A stretch of 64,000 bases of DNA from Peredibacter sp045999315 (GTDB lineage Bacteria > Bdellovibrionota > Bacteriovoracia > Bacteriovoracales > Bacteriovoracaceae): assembly GCF_045999315.1 (NCBI RefSeq), contig NZ_CP174607.1, positions 1,984,001 to 2,048,000 of the forward strand, written 5' to 3'. Shown in pieces: positions 59,583 through 64,000 of this stretch. The notes beneath the pieces are model-generated. The model was given only the letters and a program-made list of their open reading frames with translations, searched no databases and had not been told where the DNA came from. How positions within the stretch are numbered: position 1 is the stretch's first letter; each line of letters opens with the position of its first letter. The translations under genes were made by a program, and so were the position numbers.

Positions 59583-60284
59583 ATGAAAAAAGATCAAGTT
59601 ATAGCACTTGATGGACCTTCTGGGAGCGGTAAGTCAACTGTTGCAAAGATGATTGCTGCCAAGCTTGGTCTCATCTATATCGATACCGGCGCCATGTTTC
59701 GTGCGGCCGCATATGCTCTTCAACACACTGGAATTGATTTCACGAAAGAAAAATTAGAGCCAGCTGAGAATCAGCTGATTGAAAAATTTTTTCACGATCA
59801 CCGTTTCCAATTTGCCCCTGAACCTGGAGTTTTAATACTCCTAGATAACTTGAATTTGACGGATGTTATTCGTGAACACCACGTTTCACGTCTGGCCTCT
59901 CAGGTTTCACGTCATAAAGTGGTGAGAGATTTCCTAAAATTCTGGCAAAGAGATATTGTGAAAGATCGTCCTGCGATCCTTGATGGGCGTGATATTGGAA
60001 CAGTCATTTTCCCGAACGCGGTTTTGAAAGTGTTTCTTACTGCTTCGGCAGAAGAACGAGCACACCGTCGTACCGAAGAACTTAAAGTTCGTGGTCAAAC
60101 TGACGTGGATTTTGAAACTATCCTTAAAGATATCAAAGAAAGAGATTACGTAGATATGAATCGTGAAATCGCTCCTCTTAAAAAAGCGGAGGACGGTATT
60201 GAGCTTGATTCAACTGGTAAGTCCATTCCTCAGATCGTGGATGAAATCGTCGGTATGTGGAATGAAAGAAAAGGTTCGTTATGA
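59583..60284 (+). CDS. cmk: Cytidylate kinase
   Basis: 233 residues. Walker A is DGPSGSGKST near 9-18; IDTGAMFRAAAYAL follows; the CMP-binding insert and DGRDIGTVIFPNA near 138-150 are characteristic; the lid has ERAHRRTEEL. It phosphorylates CMP and dCMP. The stop overlaps the next gene's start by four bases (ATGA-type), so it is coupled with the heptose kinase gene. Confidence 0.93.
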   Translation: MKKDQVIALDGPSGSGKSTVAKMIAAKLGLIYIDTGAMFRAAAYALQHTGIDFTKEKLEPAENQLIEKFFHDHRFQFAPEPGVLILLDNLNLTDVIREHHVSRLASQVSRHKVVRDFLKFWQRDIVKDRPAILDGRDIGTVIFPNAVLKVFLTASAEERAHRRTEELKVRGQTDVDFETILKDIKERDYVDMNREIAPLKKAEDGIELDSTGKSIPQIVDEIVGMWNERKGSL

Positions 60285-61300
60285 TTTTAACTTCAGATAA
60301 ATTTGAAAAAATTCTATTCAACTTCCAAACGCTAAAACCAATTCTGGTGGTTGGTGATCTTGGTGTGGATAAATATACTTTTGGAGACGTAAAAAGAATT
60401 TCTCCGGAAGCTCCAGTTCCGGTTCTTGAAGTGACTAAAGAATGGAACAAGCTCGGTCTAGCTGCCAACGTAAGCGACAACCTTATGAGTCTTGAAGTCC
60501 CTTCGACTCTTTGTGGTGTTATTGGAGATGATTCTCGTGCCAGCCTGGTTGAGAGCCTTCTTGAAGAAAGAGGTCTTAAAACTTGGGGACTTGTTCGTGA
60601 TCCTTCCCGCCACACAACTTATAAAGAACGTGTAACGACTGCCACTCAGCAGATTTGCCGCGTAGACTATGAAACGAAAGATCCTCTTCAGGAAGATATC
60701 GCTCGTCGAGTTTCTACCCGCATTCAAGAATTTTCGGTGAATCACTCTGGTGTGATTATCGAAGATTATGGCAAGGGTCTGTTTTCAGAAGCTCTTTGCC
60801 AAAAAATCATCAAAGAATTTAAAGAAAAGAATCTTCTGGTCGCAGTTGATCCATCTCGTTCAACTCCGCCGCTTTGGTATAAAGGCACAACTCTTTTAAA
60901 ACCAAATCGCCTTGAATCTGAATTAATGGTGGAAGCTCTTGGTTATTTCAAAGAAAAAAAACTAGAAACCATCGCCAATATCCTGGTTGAGAAACTTCAA
61001 GTTGAAAAACTAGTCATCACTCTTGGTGCTGACGGTATGGCCATGCTCGATACAAAACTTGGTGGTGATTTAAAAATCATCCCAACAGTTGCCAACGAAG
61101 TATTCGACGTTTCTGGTGCCGGTGATACAACTATCGCCGCCATTTGTTCGGCCCTTCTTTCAGGGGCAACTCTTGAGGAAGCAGGTTGGGTAGGTAACTG
61201 TGCCGCCGGAGTGGTTGTAAAAAAACGTGGTACGGCCCTTTGTTCAAAAGAAGAACTACGTGAGTACTTCCAAAATCTCAGGAAAGTTATTAAGCAGTGA
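60281..61300 (+). CDS. D-beta-D-heptose 7-phosphate kinase (RfaE1/HldA-like)
   Basis: 339 residues of the PfkB sugar-kinase fold. KPILVVGDLGVDKYTFGDVKRISPEAPVPVLEV is the RfaE1 start, NKLGLAANVSDNL the substrate loop, and VFDVSGAGDTTIA the anion hole with catalytic Asp. It phosphorylates heptose-7-phosphate at C1 for lipopolysaccharide core or surface glycan precursors. The nucleotidyl-transferase half of bifunctional HldE is absent, so a separate enzyme must act after it. LGLAANV in place of the common GGAANVA is a small change. Confidence 0.85.
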   Translation: MILTSDKFEKILFNFQTLKPILVVGDLGVDKYTFGDVKRISPEAPVPVLEVTKEWNKLGLAANVSDNLMSLEVPSTLCGVIGDDSRASLVESLLEERGLKTWGLVRDPSRHTTYKERVTTATQQICRVDYETKDPLQEDIARRVSTRIQEFSVNHSGVIIEDYGKGLFSEALCQKIIKEFKEKNLLVAVDPSRSTPPLWYKGTTLLKPNRLESELMVEALGYFKEKKLETIANILVEKLQVEKLVITLGADGMAMLDTKLGGDLKIIPTVANEVFDVSGAGDTTIAAICSALLSGATLEEAGWVGNCAAGVVVKKRGTALCSKEELREYFQNLRKVIKQ

Positions 61301-61818
61301 AACCAGTAGTCGCAACTCCTGGTCTCCTATTCGCTAGCTTTCTTTATCGCTCGGATCTTCATTCCGAAACTTCACTTGTACAATTCTGGGAGGAGAAATT
61401 TGGTAAAAGTTTCTCCTTCGCTCCTTTAAACAATCCGCTCGCCACTTATTATTCAAAAGAGATGGGCGGGGGTCTGAAAAGAGTCTTCTGCCTAACTTCT
61501 GAACTTTTACCTCGTGAATTTCTTCTGACCACCAAACTCCAGAGTCTTGGGTGGGAAGAAAATTGGTCAAAAGACAATAAACGCATGGTGAATGTAGATA
61601 TCGGTTTTCTGTCCTTGGAAAACTTTCTTCTCGCCACCACCAAAAGCTTTTCTCATCGGGTGTTCATTGGCCAGAACATGTTCGCGGATTTGACCTACTA
61701 TTTTCATCAGGGCGAACTGCAGACTTTCCCTTGGACTTATCCGGATTACATGGACGAGGAGAAAAAAGAATTTTTCCTCTGGGCCCGTTCCTACCTCCTT
61801 CAACAGCTGAATGGCTGA
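61297..61818 (+). CDS. DUF4416 family protein
   Basis: 173 residues. The DUF4416 pattern is recognisable: YYSKEMGGGLKRVF near the front, KRMVNVDIGFLSLENFLLATTKSFSHRV in the middle and LQTFPWTYPDYMDE near the end. The function is unknown; it is common near GTP-binding or tRNA genes in deltaproteobacterial-type genomes. It overlaps the heptose-kinase gene by four bases. Confidence 0.82.
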   Translation: MKPVVATPGLLFASFLYRSDLHSETSLVQFWEEKFGKSFSFAPLNNPLATYYSKEMGGGLKRVFCLTSELLPREFLLTTKLQSLGWEENWSKDNKRMVNVDIGFLSLENFLLATTKSFSHRVFIGQNMFADLTYYFHQGELQTFPWTYPDYMDEEKKEFFLWARSYLLQQLNG

Positions 61819-61900
61819 CCGTCTGCGCAAAGTTTTCTCCCTTCTTTTCATTTAGTTGGCCTCTTGGTACCCTTTTTCCCGAACTTACCAAAGGATACCC

Positions 61901-62941
61901 ATGCAAGTGCTTGAGTCATTACTCAATGATTTCACCAAAGAACTCGGCCCAATAAACAAAATAGCTGATCTTCTAAACCTAAAGGCCAAATATATCGGGA
62001 AGCAAGGTCCTCTTGCTGACGTGATGAAAAATTTGAAGGACGCCACTCCAGAAGAAAAAAGAACCATCGGTGCTAAGGCCAATGAGCTGAAGCAATCAAT
62101 TGAAGCTCTTTTCTCTAAAAAAATGCAGGAGCTAGAGCTGGCCGACATCAATGCTAGTCTGGAAAAAGACAAAGTTGATATTTCCCTTACTGATTCTGTA
62201 ATGGAAAAAGGTCTCCAGGCGGCGGGCTACCATCCGGTAACAATTATTCAGCAGGAAATCGAAGATATCTTCATTTCAATGGGATTCGAGGTTCTCGATG
62301 GCCCACACATTGAAGATGATTACCATAACTTCGAGGCACTTAATATTCCGGCCACTCACCCGGCACGTGATATGCAGGACACTTTTTGGTTTGCTGATAA
62401 AAAGCACCTTCTTCGTACTCACACATCTACCATTCAAGTTCGCGGGATGAAAGAGCGTAAGCCGCCTTTCCGTTTCGTGGGCCCAGGTAAAGTGTTCCGT
62501 TGTGAGCGTACTGATGCTTCTCACGAGATGGTTTTCCACCAGCTAGAAGGTATGATGGTAGGTGAAAACGTTTCTGTGGGTAACCTCATTTACTTCATGA
62601 AAACACTTCTAACTGAAATCTTTAAGAAAGAAGTTGAAGTTCGTCTTCGTCCGGGATTCTTCCCATTCGTTGAACCTGGCTTCGAGCTTGATATCAAGTG
62701 CCTTATCTGTGGTGGTAAGGGCTGTTCAGTTTGTAAGCAAGTTGGTTGGGTAGAGCTTCTTCCATGTGGAATGGTTCACCCGAACGTGCTTAAGGCCGGC
62801 GGTATTGATCCAGAGAAATACAATGGCTTCGCTTTTGGTCTTGGTCTCGATCGTCTTGTGATGATGAGATACGGTATTGATGATATCCGTCATCTTCACG
62901 GCGCTGATCTTCGTTTCAACTCTCAATTCAAATCATTCTAG
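61901..62941 (+). CDS. pheS: Phenylalanyl-tRNA synthetase alpha chain
   Basis: 346 residues from the ATG at 61901 (AAAGGA upstream). An N-terminal coiled-coil tRNA-binding part (about 1-90) is followed by the class II catalytic core: FDVLDGPHIEDDYHNFEALNIP, FWFADKKHLLRTHTS, RFVGPGKVFRCE and FPFVEPGFELDIK, and motif 3 GFAFGLGLDRLVMMRYG. A four-Cys knuckle (CLICGGKGCSVC) is present before LLPCGMVHPNVL. It forms a heterotetramer with PheT, encoded next. Confidence 0.97.
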   Translation: MQVLESLLNDFTKELGPINKIADLLNLKAKYIGKQGPLADVMKNLKDATPEEKRTIGAKANELKQSIEALFSKKMQELELADINASLEKDKVDISLTDSVMEKGLQAAGYHPVTIIQQEIEDIFISMGFEVLDGPHIEDDYHNFEALNIPATHPARDMQDTFWFADKKHLLRTHTSTIQVRGMKERKPPFRFVGPGKVFRCERTDASHEMVFHQLEGMMVGENVSVGNLIYFMKTLLTEIFKKEVEVRLRPGFFPFVEPGFELDIKCLICGGKGCSVCKQVGWVELLPCGMVHPNVLKAGGIDPEKYNGFAFGLGLDRLVMMRYGIDDIRHLHGADLRFNSQFKSF

Positions 62942-62949
62942 GACTAAAT

Positions 62950-64000
62950 ATGCTTATTTCGCTTAACTGGATTAAAGACTTCGTAGAACTTCCTGATATG
63001 TCTCCCAAAGAACTGGGCTCAAAGTTCACACTTGCGACCGCTGAGGTGGAAGATGTGATTGTGAAAGGGGAGTTCTTAAATAAAGTAAAAGTCGTGGAAG
63101 TAAAATCCATGAAACCACACCCGGATTCAGACAAATTGAATCTCGTGACTTTTGATTTCGGTGGGCCGGAACTTAAAGAAGTCGTTTGTGGCGCTCAAAA
63201 CGTAAAAGTAGGACTTAAAGTTCCATACGCTCCGATTGGAACAACACTTCCAAATGGTATGACTCTTGAACCAAAGAAGATCCGTGGAATTCTTTCTGAC
63301 GGTATGCTTTGTTCTGAGGTTGAACTAGGTGTTGCGACTGAATCAGCGGGTCTCATGATCCTTGATCCTGCTTCAAGGCCGGGGACAACCATGGCCGATT
63401 ACCTAAAGGCCGACACTGACATTCTTCTTGATGTGGATAATAAATCTCTTACTCACAGACCTGATCTTTGGGGTTACCTTGGTCTTGCTCGTGAGTTCGC
63501 GGCCAACCATAAGAAGGCACTTAAAAACCCATTTACTCCAGAGTGGGAGAAGAAGATTGAGGCAAACTTCAATAAGGCCATGAGTCCGATTAAAGTTGAA
63601 GTGAACCAGGATTCCTCGTGTCTCGCTTACTATGGTCTATCACTTGATATCCCTAAAATGGGCGAAACCCCGGCCAAGATTAAAAATCGTCTTGAGGCCG
63701 TTGGACTTCGTTCAATCAACTTAATCGTAGATATCTCTAACTACGTGATGATTGAACTGGGTATGCCTAACCATATTTTTGATCGTTCAAAAATTCATGG
63801 CGGTAAAGTCAGTATCCGTCGCGCAGGAACAGATATGAAGTTCCAGACTCTTGATGAGCAAAACCGTGATCTTATTCCTTCCGATACGGTGATTTTCGAC
63901 TCTGAACGACCACTGGTGCTTGCTGGTCTCATGGGTGGCCTTGATTCAGGAGTGACTCCTGATACGACGAAACTCTTTTTAGAAGTGGCGAACTGGGAAG
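62950..64000 (+). CDS. pheT: Phenylalanyl-tRNA synthetase beta chain, cut by right edge
   Basis: The first 350 codons from the ATG at 62950, eight bases after pheS. It starts LISLNWIKDFVELPDMSP, followed by an OB-fold tRNA-binding domain (VVEVKSMKPHPDSDKLNLV, VVCGAQNVKVGLKVPYAPIG), DGMLCSEVELG and then the B3/B4 editing domain (LDVDNKSLTHRPDLWGYLG, VDISNYVMIELGMPNHIFD). The remaining part (about 450 residues) lies beyond the window. The reading frame is open to the last base. Confidence 0.97.
   Translation, partial: MLISLNWIKDFVELPDMSPKELGSKFTLATAEVEDVIVKGEFLNKVKVVEVKSMKPHPDSDKLNLVTFDFGGPELKEVVCGAQNVKVGLKVPYAPIGTTLPNGMTLEPKKIRGILSDGMLCSEVELGVATESAGLMILDPASRPGTTMADYLKADTDILLDVDNKSLTHRPDLWGYLGLAREFAANHKKALKNPFTPEWEKKIEANFNKAMSPIKVEVNQDSSCLAYYGLSLDIPKMGETPAKIKNRLEAVGLRSINLIVDISNYVMIELGMPNHIFDRSKIHGGKVSIRRAGTDMKFQTLDEQNRDLIPSDTVIFDSERPLVLAGLMGGLDSGVTPDTTKLFLEVANWE

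Noticed and set aside
1..64000. Prophage or insertion sequence
   Set aside because: No integrase, transposase, capsid or terminase gene, no tRNA-flanked attachment site and no terminal inverted repeats were seen.

Overview
The window is about 64 kb of bacterial chromosome, densely coding, with moderate GC and long co-directional runs. Many products carry a Sec or lipoprotein signal. The housekeeping genes (Pst transporter, rimP-nusA-infB-rbfA-truB, pheST, thrS, eno, cmk, ddl) are those of a Gram-negative bacterium. The density of secreted peptidases and murein-active enzymes, a TPR protein ending in a winged helix, a CpaF ATPase standing alone and short intergenic gaps suggest a predatory Bdellovibrionota/Bacteriovorax-like organism. 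That placement is an inference from gene style; no rRNA or marker comparison could be made.

Layout. 1-5.1 kb: left-edge lipoprotein, enoyl-CoA hydratase and a minus-strand pst operon with two different PstB-like ATPases and no phoU. 5.2-13.5 kb: TSUP permease, secreted peroxiredoxin, NYN protein, a fused indolepyruvate:ferredoxin oxidoreductase, a Nudix/metallo-beta-lactamase fusion and a degenerate HD-GYP protein. 13.5-18.9 kb: ddl, a ThrRS without the TGS domain, a TPR-winged-helix regulator, a secreted unknown and a RimI-like acetyltransferase. 19-25 kb: the translation/transcription operon rimP-nusA-infB-rbfA-truB, preceded by a terminator-like hairpin that touches the rimP start. 25-34.6 kb: acyltransferase, membrane-anchored ferredoxin, secreted caspase-like protein, M14 peptidase, PTPS-III-like pterin enzyme, RNase HI, a FecCD-type importer split by an M48 peptidase gene, and an FkpA-type isomerase. 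34.6-40 kb: a 22/23-bp tandem repeat, a secreted zinc peptidase, a cupredoxin-like protein, CpaF and enolase.

40-53 kb is the accessory-looking part. Four related, signal-peptide-bearing membrane proteins (three on plus, one on minus) share a transmembrane/coil architecture and a short C-terminal signature, [SGN]-[IL]-F-x-x-[IVL]-S-x-R-Y. They lie with an outer-membrane-like protein, an anchored exported protein, a thioesterase, a VanY-like carboxypeptidase and a Pro/Tyr-rich secreted protein. I do not recognise this family; it is the best candidate here for an undescribed envelope system.

53-64 kb: a murein-peptide catabolic pair (papain-like amidase plus L-Ala-D/L-Glu epimerase), SlyD, a CoA-transferase family III protein, a YyaL-type thioredoxin-domain protein, then a plus-strand run of lytic transglycosylase, chorismate mutase, cmk, heptose kinase, DUF4416 protein, pheS and the start of pheT, which runs off the right edge. 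No rRNA, tRNA, CRISPR array, transposase or prophage gene was seen.
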